Positions 24,971-33,998 of a stretch of DNA of 40,440 nt are shown here, piece after piece (the first letter of the stretch is position 1; each line of letters begins with the position of its first letter). Below the pieces are notes generated by a model that saw nothing but the letters and a program-made list of their open reading frames with translations, had not been told where the DNA came from and did no database searches. Location of the stretch: the NCBI GenBank assembly GCA_949893755.1, contig CATLCV010000020.1, forward strand, positions 1 through 40,440. The letters are read 5' to 3'. This DNA comes from an uncultured Lachnospiraceae bacterium (GTDB lineage Bacteria; Bacillota; Clostridia; Lachnospirales; Lachnospiraceae). A program made the translations under genes and the position numbers.

Positions 24971-25687
24971 ATGAAACCGAAACAAATACTTAAAATAGCG
25001 GTCGATATTGCCATGACGGTTCTCTTTATCATTTTGATGGCGTATCACGTTACAGGAAATAAGCTGCATGAATGGCTTGGAGCAACGCTCTTTCTCCTTT
25101 TTATCCTCCATCATATTTTGAATCTAAAATGGTATGGCGGGATTTTCAAAGGAAAATATACAGCTTCCCGCGTTCTTATGACAGCAATAAATTTCCTTCT
25201 GTTTGCTTCTATGGCAGGCATGATGATAAGCGGAGTTTTGCTTTCCCGCGAGGTGTTCGGCTTCTTAAACCTTCGGGCCGGAATGTTTGGACGCAGGTTG
25301 CACATGGTATCTACCGCTTGGGGCTTTTGTTTCATGGCGGCACATCTTGGGCTACACCTCGGGATGGCTGTAAGAGCGGCGAAAAAAATCCCGGTACAAG
25401 GAAAATGGACTGTAATTCTTGCGCGGGGAATAGCGGTTATACTTTCATGTTATGGTGTTTATGCCTTTTGCTCCCGGCAGATTATGGAGCGGATGTTCCT
25501 GCTCATGGAATATGCTTTCTTTGACTATGAGGAGCCTGCTGTGCTTTTCTTTGCAGACTATATCAGCATTTTAATTTTTTTCGCGGCACTGTCTTATTAT
25601 TTAGCAAAGCTGCTACGGAAAAAGAGACACCGCAAGGGTATACCTATATGTCCAGAAAAGACGGACGAAAATAGGAAAGGAGTGTGA
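24971..25687 (+). CDS. DUF4405-like membrane protein, possible b-type heme carrier
   Basis: 238 aa with five or six hydrophobic segments. Histidines sit inside or at the ends of helices: YHVTG, LFILHHILN, RRLHMVSTAW and FMAAHLGLHLG. This resembles the DUF4405/cytochrome b561-like membrane proteins that bind heme between helices. A role passing electrons from quinol or inner donors to the exported flavodoxins is an inference. A signal at GGAGGTGACTT precedes ATG 24971. It lies 38 nt after flavodoxin 1 and just before flavodoxin 2. Confidence 0.72.
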   Translation: MKPKQILKIAVDIAMTVLFIILMAYHVTGNKLHEWLGATLFLLFILHHILNLKWYGGIFKGKYTASRVLMTAINFLLFASMAGMMISGVLLSREVFGFLNLRAGMFGRRLHMVSTAWGFCFMAAHLGLHLGMAVRAAKKIPVQGKWTVILARGIAVILSCYGVYAFCSRQIMERMFLLMEYAFFDYEEPAVLFFADYISILIFFAALSYYLAKLLRKKRHRKGIPICPEKTDENRKGV

Positions 25688-25691
25688 AATT

Positions 25692-26435
25692 ATGAAACGA
25701 ATGTTATCTTTCTGCCTGTCGGTGCTTTTGCTTTTCGCACTTTCGGCTTGCCAAAAGCAGGAGGCTTTGCCGGAAATGTCGGAAACGCCTCCTGCTTCTT
25801 CCGAACCGGTACAGGCAGAACAGCCCGAAGAAACAGAACCGGAGAAGGAGGAAGATGATACTATGCAACAACCCGGAGAAACAGTTTTCAATACAGTAGA
25901 AGGCGAAAGTAAAATACTGATTGCTTATTTTTCGCTGGTAGATATAGTGCCGGAAGGAGCTGACGCTTCTGCCCATGCAACACCTGCTATTGGAAATACG
26001 GAAGCAGCGGCAATGGAAATTCAAAGGCAGGTGGGCGGAGATTTATTTGCAATCAAAACAGTGCAGACTTATCCGGTGAGCCACCGCGAGTGTTCCGCCA
26101 TAGCAGAAGAAGAAATGCGTTCGGATGCGCGGCCTGAGCTTTCTACCCATGTGGAGAACATGGCCGATTACGATACAATCTATATTGGTTTTCCGATTTG
26201 GTGGTATATCGAACCGATGGCCGTCCGAACTTTTTTGGAAGAATATGATCTTTCAGGAAAGACCGTTATTCCTTTTTGTACTACGTTAGGAGCAGGTGTA
26301 GAAGAAAGTGAAGATAATATTAAATCACTTTGCCCGGATTCAACCGTACTTGATGGACTGACCCTCCATACCGGACGCGACAGTTTTGCCGATCCGATTT
26401 CGGAATGGCTGGCAGACATCGGAGTAACGGAATAA
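25692..26435 (+). CDS. Flavodoxin-like lipoprotein 2
   Basis: 247 aa. Lipoprotein signal with LFALSAC, acidic Pro/Glu linker to about residue 70, then a flavodoxin_4 domain (KILIAYFSLVD, FPIWWYIEPMAVRTF, FCTTLGAGVEES). It is a paralogue of the lipoprotein at 24120 but with a different loop around the isoalloxazine ring (FPIWWYIEP versus FPNWWYSCP). It starts 4 nt after the membrane gene and is probably cotranslated. Confidence 0.88.
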   Translation: MKRMLSFCLSVLLLFALSACQKQEALPEMSETPPASSEPVQAEQPEETEPEKEEDDTMQQPGETVFNTVEGESKILIAYFSLVDIVPEGADASAHATPAIGNTEAAAMEIQRQVGGDLFAIKTVQTYPVSHRECSAIAEEEMRSDARPELSTHVENMADYDTIYIGFPIWWYIEPMAVRTFLEEYDLSGKTVIPFCTTLGAGVEESEDNIKSLCPDSTVLDGLTLHTGRDSFADPISEWLADIGVTE

Positions 26436-26455
26436 ACCATAGAAAGGACAAGAAT

Positions 26456-27436
26456 ATGAAAAAATATATTATTTTGGCTCTTGCCGTAATTTTGACATTG
26501 TCGCTCTGCGCCTGCGGGGGGAACAACCAGACTGCCGGACAGAACGAAAATACCTCTGCTACATCCAGCGAGGTACAGCCGGAAACCTCGGAGCCGGACA
26601 CGGAAAATGGCGATAATGAGGTAGCAGATAATTCCGCAGGAGAAACAACGCCCATAACGCTGACAATCGGAGATACTGTTCTGAATGGATACCTGAATGA
26701 TTCAGACCCGGCAAAAAGTTTGATTGCCATGCTTCCTTTGACTGTTACATTAAATGATTCTGATAATGATTTTTGCGGCGACAACCTTGATATTGAATAC
26801 AGCGAGGATGACGTGCAAAGCGGTTATAAGAATGGAGATCTGGCCTTTTGGCCGCCTGCAAGTAACTTTGTGATTTTTGTGGATGACGAGGAAAATTCCG
26901 CTAATACCGGAAATCTGGTTATCTTGGGGAAAATCACGGAACCGCAGGCAGCACTTGACGCTTTGGAAGGAACGATTGATGTAACAATAGCGCTGGCAGG
27001 AGAAATGGATACGCCTATATCTGAGGGAACGGAAAATAGTGAAGAAATTGAGACAGAAAGCGAAACGGAGGTATCAGAAGTGAAAATTAAGGTTACGGTG
27101 GGTGACACGGAGCTGTTCGCAACATTGGAGGACAATGCAACAACGCAGGCTATCATAGAGCAGATGCCTATGACGCTGCCCATGATGGATTTGTACGGGC
27201 GGGAAATGTGTTATAGATACGGTGCTTACGCCCTTCCGACAGACAATCTGCAATCGGATGGCTATGAGGTTGGCGATATTGCATATTGGGCTCCGGGCGG
27301 CAGTCTGGTTATTCTTTATAAGCAGAACGGCGAGCAGTTTGAACGGCAGCACTTGGGCCATATTGATTCCGGTGTAGAGGTTTTTGAAAATATTGGGGAT
27401 GTGGATGTTACGTTTGAAGTTGTTGATGAGCCGTGA
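26456..27436 (+). CDS. Lipoprotein with two cyclophilin-like domains
   Basis: 326 aa. The signal peptide ends in LCAC, followed by a Ser/Glu-rich linker. Two similar domains follow. The first (about 70-175) reads TLTIGDTVLNGYLNDSD ... GDLAFWPPASNFVIF. The second (about 205-320) reads KVTVGDTELFATLEDNA ... GDIAYWAPGGSLVILY. Both match the single-domain cyclophilin_like family often encoded beside flavodoxins and aldo/keto reductases. A tandem arrangement is less usual. ATG 26456 with AAAGGA upstream is chosen. The function of the family is unknown; it may bind a ligand or assist the flavodoxins. Confidence 0.82.
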   Translation: MKKYIILALAVILTLSLCACGGNNQTAGQNENTSATSSEVQPETSEPDTENGDNEVADNSAGETTPITLTIGDTVLNGYLNDSDPAKSLIAMLPLTVTLNDSDNDFCGDNLDIEYSEDDVQSGYKNGDLAFWPPASNFVIFVDDEENSANTGNLVILGKITEPQAALDALEGTIDVTIALAGEMDTPISEGTENSEEIETESETEVSEVKIKVTVGDTELFATLEDNATTQAIIEQMPMTLPMMDLYGREMCYRYGAYALPTDNLQSDGYEVGDIAYWAPGGSLVILYKQNGEQFERQHLGHIDSGVEVFENIGDVDVTFEVVDEP

Positions 27437-27462
27437 TTATGAGAAGTAGGGAGGTGATTTCA

Positions 27463-27941
27463 ATGGGAAATTAGCTGTACTGGACATATCAGAAACAGGC
27501 GGGCAGATAGGAGAAAAGCTGTTCGTATTTCTGAATGCAAAACAGAAAAAAGAAATGAAGCAATTTGTTCTCCAACAGACAGATACGGCAGAAAAATTCC
27601 CCACTCCATGTTCGGATTTCCCGGCAAAACAACCTCTGACAGAAATCTATGTGGACGATATATATTTTTGCAAGGAATACCGGCTGGTCAGCATACAGGG
27701 GCAGGAAATCACTCTGACCGCAAAAGAATTTGACCTGCTTACGATACTGATAACCCATCCCATGAATGTATTTACTTATAAGGTAATTGCAGACCTTATC
27801 TGGCAGAATGAATACGACTTCTATTACCGAAAGACGATCTGCAACCATATCAGCAACTTGCGTAAGAAACTCAGAACCTGTTCTGACAGCCCAAATTATA
27901 TCAAAAGCATTCATGGTATTGGATACCGCTTTGCCCCATGA
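27463..27941 (+). pseudogene. Winged-helix (OmpR/PhoB-type) DNA-binding protein, frameshifted near its start
   Basis: The best start, ATG 27463 behind GGGAGGTGA, hits a stop after three codons because a run reads GGGAAATTA. One more A there gives an open frame of about 159 aa starting MGKLAVLDISETGG. The conserved part (27650-27941) is a transcriptional regulatory C-terminal winged helix (LTAKEFDLLTILITHP ... ICNHISNLRKKLRT ... SIHGIGYRF). No receiver domain is present. A shorter protein could start at ATG 27555. It follows the redox operon and may be its regulator. Confidence 0.65.
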
Positions 27942-28269
27942 AACGATTCTGCTCATATGTCCACCGCAAGAGACCTGCGGTGGACATTTTTATCCCCTCA
28001 AAATGTTTCCCGGACGAATAATGAGGAAAAGAATTTTATAAATTTCAAATCAGGCGGCAACTTTTCGCCTAAAAATGAATTGTTATATGAGAAGAACTTT
28101 TAATTGCCAAATCAAGATCAATGATAGCATTGGACAGCCTATTTGTAAATTTTTTGTGAACTTTTGCATTGTGGACATCTGTTTTTGCCCAAAAATGTAC
28201 GGAATAGTAGAGGGATATATTTCAGACCGTCAGAAAGGAGGCGTACCTATCCAAAAGAAAATACCAACC
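27942..28269. other. Intergenic region after the cargo operon
   Basis: About 328 bp with a terminator (27959-27991), a weak AGGCG/CGCCT hairpin (28053-28071), and AT-rich sequence with possible upstream extension of the next gene. I see no other gene. Confidence 0.4.
27959..27991 (+). terminator. Terminator of the redox cargo operon
   Basis: A perfect 10-bp stem GTCCACCGCA/TGCGGTGGAC with a 7-nt loop, then a T run. It closes the gene set that begins at 21362. Confidence 0.85.
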
Positions 28270-28632
28270 ATGACCTACTCACAATACCGAAGAACCAGAA
28301 AATTAGTACACGAGTGCTGCAACTACGATAATGGAAATTGCATTGCACTGGATGATGGGGACGGATGTGTCTGTGTCCAGAGTATTTCCTACACCCTGCT
28401 CTGCAGATGGTTCCGCATAGCCGTCCTGCCGCTGGACAGGCCATTGGAAACAGAACTGCTCTACCGGGACAACATGAAACGGTGCGCTGTCTGCGGGCAG
28501 CCATTTCTCCCAGGCTCTAACCGGGCAAAATACTGTAAGCCCTGTTCGGCAAAAATCCACAGAAAGCAGAAAACAGAAAGCGCCCGGAAACAAAGGCTCC
28601 TGTGTGGACAATTAGAAACAGAAAAGGCTTGA
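28270..28632 (+). CDS. Cysteine-rich VLP-domain protein of the mobile element
   Basis: 120 aa from ATG 28270 (MTYSQYRRTRKLVHECCNYD). It has CCNYDNGNCIALDD, CVCVQS, LLCRWFR and a C-terminal zinc-ribbon-like CAVCGQP ... KYCKPC. These match the cysteine-rich VLP proteins carried by many clostridial integrative elements. The frame is open further upstream to 28075, where a start at 28192 or nearby is possible, but similarity begins around MTYSQ. A GGAGG lies 30 nt before the ATG without a start at normal distance. Function unknown; it probably binds zinc and nucleic acid. Confidence 0.8.
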   Translation: MTYSQYRRTRKLVHECCNYDNGNCIALDDGDGCVCVQSISYTLLCRWFRIAVLPLDRPLETELLYRDNMKRCAVCGQPFLPGSNRAKYCKPCSAKIHRKQKTESARKQRLLCGQLETEKA

Positions 28633-29003
28633 TTTTGCAGGCTTTGCCGTGGGTGGTCGGCGGGTATGACGGATAAATCCCTTATTCCATCTGAAAACAG
28701 GTTTTTAACTGTCTGTAACGCCTGCCAGACCTGAAAGGGATTTTCCCGGACAGGTATGTTTTTCATTACGCTGTTTTTACTGCTGGCAGAAGCTCCGCCA
28801 GTATGGGGAAATCCAGGATTGGTTTTTCAGAGGCTGGAAAAGCAGACATTCCAGGCGGACCGAATCCGGTATTTCAGACAGTGGGTTTTCTGCCGCTTCT
28901 GACAGCCCATATTTAGACGGAAATTAAAGAGAAATAAGTTAATTACAAGATAATCAATATCAATCAAATCAATCCGTGGATGGATTGATGGAAAGGAAGA
29001 TAT
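28633..29003. other. Non-coding region before the RepA-like gene
   Basis: 371 bp with no convincing gene. Just before the start an inverted repeat ATCAATCC/GGATTGAT (28969-28976 with 28983-28990) is preceded by repeated ATCAA units (28954-28974), which resemble binding sites for the initiator-like protein encoded next. Confidence 0.4.
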
Positions 29004-29369
29004 ATGCACGATCATGATCTGATTCCTTACAAAAGCGATACTGTTGTACCGGCATATCTCCCGCTTCCCCGTTTTCTTGTATCAATGGATTTATCCAATG
29101 ACGCAAAAATATTGTATGCCCTTCTCTTTGACCGGGCGGGAATATCCAGGGAAAACGGATACATAGAGCCAGACGGACGGATTCGTCTTTACTTCACGCT
29201 GGAAGAAGCAAAAGAAAAACTGCGCAGGAGCCGGCAGGCAGCCACCCGCGCTTTTCAGGAACTGGAAAGGAGCGGCCTGATTATCCGCAGGAAACAGGGG
29301 CTTGGCAGACCGGCGGTAATTACGCTGAATATTTTTTCGTCAAATAGGGAGGGCAGCCTGCATGAGTGA
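29004..29369 (+). CDS. Replication initiator RepA N-terminal-like protein
   Basis: 121 aa, winged-helix domain (FLVSMDLSNDAKILYALLFDR ... EEAKEKLRRSRQAATRAFQELERSGLI). It matches the N-terminal domain of RepA-type initiators of clostridial plasmids and integrative elements, which are usually longer. Here only the DNA-binding part remains. ATG 29004 follows AAAGGAAG. It overlaps the next gene by 8 nt. Function in replication or regulation of the element is inferred. Confidence 0.78.
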   Translation: MHDHDLIPYKSDTVVPAYLPLPRFLVSMDLSNDAKILYALLFDRAGISRENGYIEPDGRIRLYFTLEEAKEKLRRSRQAATRAFQELERSGLIIRRKQGLGRPAVITLNIFSSNREGSLHE

Positions 29370-29597
29370 GAAAAAAGATTTGAATAATCTCCCGAAATAT
29401 CTGAAACCAGAGATTGCGGAACGTGTCGCGGAGCATTTCAGGGACGGGGTTTTTGAGTTTGACCTTAGTACGGAAGAATCCATTGCTATCGAAGGGAACA
29501 CGGTCTACCACACCATTCCCCATTATGCGGAGGACGGGGCAGAAAGTGTATTGGACAAGCTACGCCGTATCATGGCGGGAAATCTGGAGGAAACAGA

Positions 29598-29601
<4 letters not shown>
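29362..29601 (+). CDS. Small transposon-associated protein, weakly TnpW-like
   Basis: 79 aa, acidic, no membrane segment. The C-terminus (VLDKLRRIMAGNL) resembles the DKL-R end of TnpW-type small proteins that accompany serine recombinases; the rest is not recognised. The reading frame overlaps both neighbours, the RepA-like gene upstream and ATGA at 29598 downstream, which indicates a translated gene. GGGAGGGCAG precedes its ATG. Confidence 0.6.
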
Positions 29602-31353
<1,752 letters not shown>

Positions 31354-31527
31354 GAATGGAACTTTTTATAATACTTCCATATGTGCCTCCGTCTAAGCTG
31401 CGGGGTATTAGATTCGTGAAGGAATAAAAGAGTTTCGCTTGCAGAACTCGCGCCTGCGGCGGCCGCATCGCGGCATCTGCCTTGTACGCCGCAGTGCGCA
31501 TCCCCCTTCGCTCTTTTAAGAGGGGAC

Positions 31528-31803
31528 TCAGCAAAACCGATTCCTCCGGGGATTGATCTGGCAGGGGAGGGCGGCGATGTCGTGATATTCGGCATGATGT
31601 TTCTCGATGCACTCCCGTACCCGGTCAATATCCTCCGGCTGGATCAGCAGGGACATGCCGCAGCCGAGCTCTCCCTGGATGGAACGGGGCGCAGGGGAAA
31701 TACGGGAAGAAATGTGTTCTTCCCGTAACAGCTCCTGCAGGAGCATCCCCTGTGTATAATTTTCAAACAGGATATAATAATTGATTCTGCTCTCTTCTTC
31801 CAT
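31528..31803 (-). CDS. DUF3343 (putative sulfur/selenium carrier-like) protein
   Basis: 91 aa. MEEESRINYYILFENYTQGM with GELGCGMSLLIQPEDI and a C-terminal CQINPRRNRFC; the conserved GCGMSL segment is typical of DUF3343. Family members commonly sit next to 2-hydroxyacyl-CoA dehydratase-like enzymes and activators, but the biochemical role is unproven. It begins 1 nt after the stop of the reductase, so the two are coupled. A longer open frame extends into the previous gene and is not used. A 3' copy occurs at 8434. Confidence 0.82.
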   Translation of the reverse strand: MEEESRINYYILFENYTQGMLLQELLREEHISSRISPAPRSIQGELGCGMSLLIQPEDIDRVRECIEKHHAEYHDIAALPCQINPRRNRFC

Positions 31804-31804
31804 C

Positions 31805-33076
31805 TTATCCCAGCATCTCCACAAAGGCCTGGATCCTGGTGCGGAGCTGTTCCGCGTCCGCGTCCGTATAATCCGTCTCGATTCCCAGAACCGGAATGCC
31901 CGCATCCTTCAATGCCTTTTCCACCGTGTAGCCTTCTGTGTCGTAGAGACAGCAGAATTTCAGATTCACGTCAATGACGCCGTCCACATCGTATTCCTTT
32001 GCCAGGCGCAGGATATCGTCCACCCGGCCGGTATTCGGCGTGAAGCATGCGCAGTTCACGCCCATATACCGCTCGGCAATGGCCGCGTACTGCTCTTCCA
32101 GAGTCGTCTTTGTCTCATCCACCAGATTTTCAAAATAGCGTGTGCCGGTGCAGGTCTCCTCGCATACCACCGCGGCGCCGCTGGTCTCGATGATGTGGTG
32201 CAGCTTCCAGTTGGGGATCGCCATCGGGGTTCCGGAAAGCAGGATCCGCTTGGTGCCTGCCGGAAATACGGATACGCCGTCGGCAATCCGCTGCTCCAGC
32301 TCGTCCGCCAGTTTATTGGTCATCTGCGCGCAGCGGACGGGATCGTCAAAGAATGCGATCTGCATCACCAGAAGGGCATCCCTTCCGCTGATGGGGATGT
32401 TCTTTGCCTTTCTCGCCTCGTACAGGCGGGCCAGTGCTTTTCTCTTTTCATTGATGATATGGATGGCTTCGCCCAGCTTCTCCGGTGTGATCGCATTTCC
32501 GGTAAATTCCTCTGCAATGCGGGCAAATTCTTTGATCTCATCTTCCCACTTTTTCACATCCTGGGGGCGCTTCATCTGGGGCATGTCCATGATATGCATG
32601 GGCACGTCTTTTCCCAGGATCTCCCAGGCCTTTTTCTTGCCGTCGCAGGTGGTCTCTCCCACATACATGTCCGCGATCCTAAAGAACGGACAGGTCCGTT
32701 CCAGACGGGCGCCCACGGATGCCTTGATCAGCGGACAGGTGCTTTTGGGGAGGACCTTTTCTCCGCCCGGAACCCAGAACTGGGAGCCGCCGCACAGCCC
32801 GGTCACGATGCCGTCCGCCGCGATCACCACCTCATCCGGCACATAGACGCAGAACGTACCGAATACCTTCTGCCCCTTTTTCTGCGCCTCGATCAGCTCC
32901 GCCGGACGGATGCCGTGGATATCCGCCACCACCATATCCCAGAAGCCCATGCCCTCCGGGCGGTTCTCCTGGGAGAGGTATACGTCGCCGAATGCCGTGG
33001 GCAGCACCGCACAGAGCGCGTCGTGGGCCTCCAGATCCATCCCTAAGTCTTTCCACATTTCTGCATAATTTGCCAT
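31805..33076 (-). CDS. Double-cubane-cluster-type anaerobic reductase (2-hydroxyacyl-CoA dehydratase family)
   Basis: 423 aa. It has the HgdB/HgdC-like two-domain shape with cysteines expected to hold the FeS cluster: GTFCVYVPDE, GLCGGSQFW, KSTCPLIKA, RTCPFFRIAD, ETTCDGKKKAW and NLKFCCLYD. This matches the single-chain double-cubane cluster proteins rather than the two-subunit dehydratases. Those are reduced by an ATP-hydrolysing activator and reduce small substrates such as acetylene in vitro. No activator gene is in the window, unlike in related loci. Start ATG 33076 follows AAGGAGAAG. Confidence 0.82.
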   Translation of the reverse strand: MANYAEMWKDLGMDLEAHDALCAVLPTAFGDVYLSQENRPEGMGFWDMVVADIHGIRPAELIEAQKKGQKVFGTFCVYVPDEVVIAADGIVTGLCGGSQFWVPGGEKVLPKSTCPLIKASVGARLERTCPFFRIADMYVGETTCDGKKKAWEILGKDVPMHIMDMPQMKRPQDVKKWEDEIKEFARIAEEFTGNAITPEKLGEAIHIINEKRKALARLYEARKAKNIPISGRDALLVMQIAFFDDPVRCAQMTNKLADELEQRIADGVSVFPAGTKRILLSGTPMAIPNWKLHHIIETSGAAVVCEETCTGTRYFENLVDETKTTLEEQYAAIAERYMGVNCACFTPNTGRVDDILRLAKEYDVDGVIDVNLKFCCLYDTEGYTVEKALKDAGIPVLGIETDYTDADAEQLRTRIQAFVEMLG

Positions 33077-33110
33077 AGCTCTTCTCCTTTGTTTTTCGTT
33101 TGGGAGTTAT

Positions 33111-33144
33111 ACTGTACGGCAGATTTATCTGGCGCGCAGTATGT
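33111..33144. repeat. Imperfect palindrome related to the 6955-7044 repeat
   Basis: Its arms (ATACTG...CAGAT and ATCTG...CAGTAT) pair at 13 of 16 positions around TT. It shares GCAGATTTATCTG-CGC-CAGTAT with 7019-7042. It lies about 35-68 nt upstream of the reductase gene. Confidence 0.5.
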
Positions 33145-33227
33145 TCTTCTGCAACTCCTTTTTTCTCTGTCTTTTAGTATAGCTTTTATTTCCTCTTGCG
33201 TCTAATTGCAAAATGACATAAGGACAA

Positions 33228-33256
33228 CCGGCTTATAGAAAGACTCTATAAGCCGG
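33228..33256 (-). terminator. Hairpin after the HEPN gene
   Basis: Perfect 11-bp stem CCGGCTTATAG/CTATAAGCCGG, 7-nt loop, 43 nt past the HEPN stop in the minus direction. The T tract is weak. Confidence 0.6.
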
Positions 33257-33298
33257 CTGTAAGTTTCCTCCCTATGCATCTGCGCACATTACAATCTA

Positions 33299-33997
33299 TC
33301 AGCCTTTCTCCGATGCAATTGTATGTATAGCAATCACAAGACATTCCACATTGTAAAAACACTCTTCAACATATTTCCGGGTAATATGATTCTGGACAGC
33401 CGATTCATGGCTTCTGTCATTTTGATGCGCAATTACATTCCGTCTGTCGAATAACCGCTGGATTATATCCTTGCCTCTTTTAATCGAATCACTTTGCGAA
33501 TCCGCCGGATACGCTGCTGTCAACACAGCAGCCCAGGAAATTCCAATCAAATTCAATTGATCTCTCATACTTTCCACACTCAGCATAACATCCCGACTGA
33601 ATCTCTGATTCAAATACTGAAAAAACCAAGTCTTATATTCAGGGGCATCCAGTGCCTTCTCAACATCCATAATTGGAATCATCAGTTTTTTATACTGCGC
33701 TGATTTTCCCCATTCACCTGTAAACATTTTATAGAGGCAGTATTTACTCATCTCGTGAAGATAAAAGTCCAGAATGCCTTCGAGGAAAACAACCTGCGAT
33801 CGATATATATTTTTTCCTTCATCTTCTTTTCCGCTGTCCATAAGTTCCTCTGCTACCAGAAACTGCTTCTTTATCGAATCCAGACTTTCATCAAAATGTC
33901 CTTTTATCTGATCCAGTTCAAATTGTATGGGAGCAATTATGAAGGGTTCCCGTACTTCCTCCATACGAGGTGTTAACGATATATTTCTTACATTCAT
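33299..33997 (-). CDS. HEPN-like protein with RNxxxH motif
   Basis: 232 aa, largely helical. Near the C-terminus RRNVIAHQND contains the canonical HEPN ribonuclease motif R-N-x3-H (about 188-193), preceded by helices typical of RiboL-PSP-HEPN-like or pEK499-type HEPN proteins. It begins 1 nt after the AAA ATPase stop, with GGGAGGG in the overlap, so they are cotranslated. HEPN proteins paired with ATPases often act as RNA-cleaving toxins in anti-phage or toxin-antitoxin systems. Function here is inference from the motif and the pairing. Confidence 0.65.
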   Translation of the reverse strand: MNVRNISLTPRMEEVREPFIIAPIQFELDQIKGHFDESLDSIKKQFLVAEELMDSGKEDEGKNIYRSQVVFLEGILDFYLHEMSKYCLYKMFTGEWGKSAQYKKLMIPIMDVEKALDAPEYKTWFFQYLNQRFSRDVMLSVESMRDQLNLIGISWAAVLTAAYPADSQSDSIKRGKDIIQRLFDRRNVIAHQNDRSHESAVQNHITRKYVEECFYNVECLVIAIHTIASEKG

Positions 33998-33998
33998 A

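Noticed and set aside
31430-31527. GC-rich stretch before DUF3343 as a gene
   Set aside because: No start with a ribosome site and no conserved frame; probably debris beside the element end.
31781-33046. Plus-strand open frame of 421 aa
   Set aside because: Exactly antisense to the conserved reductase gene; composition rich in His, Leu and Gly without any motif.
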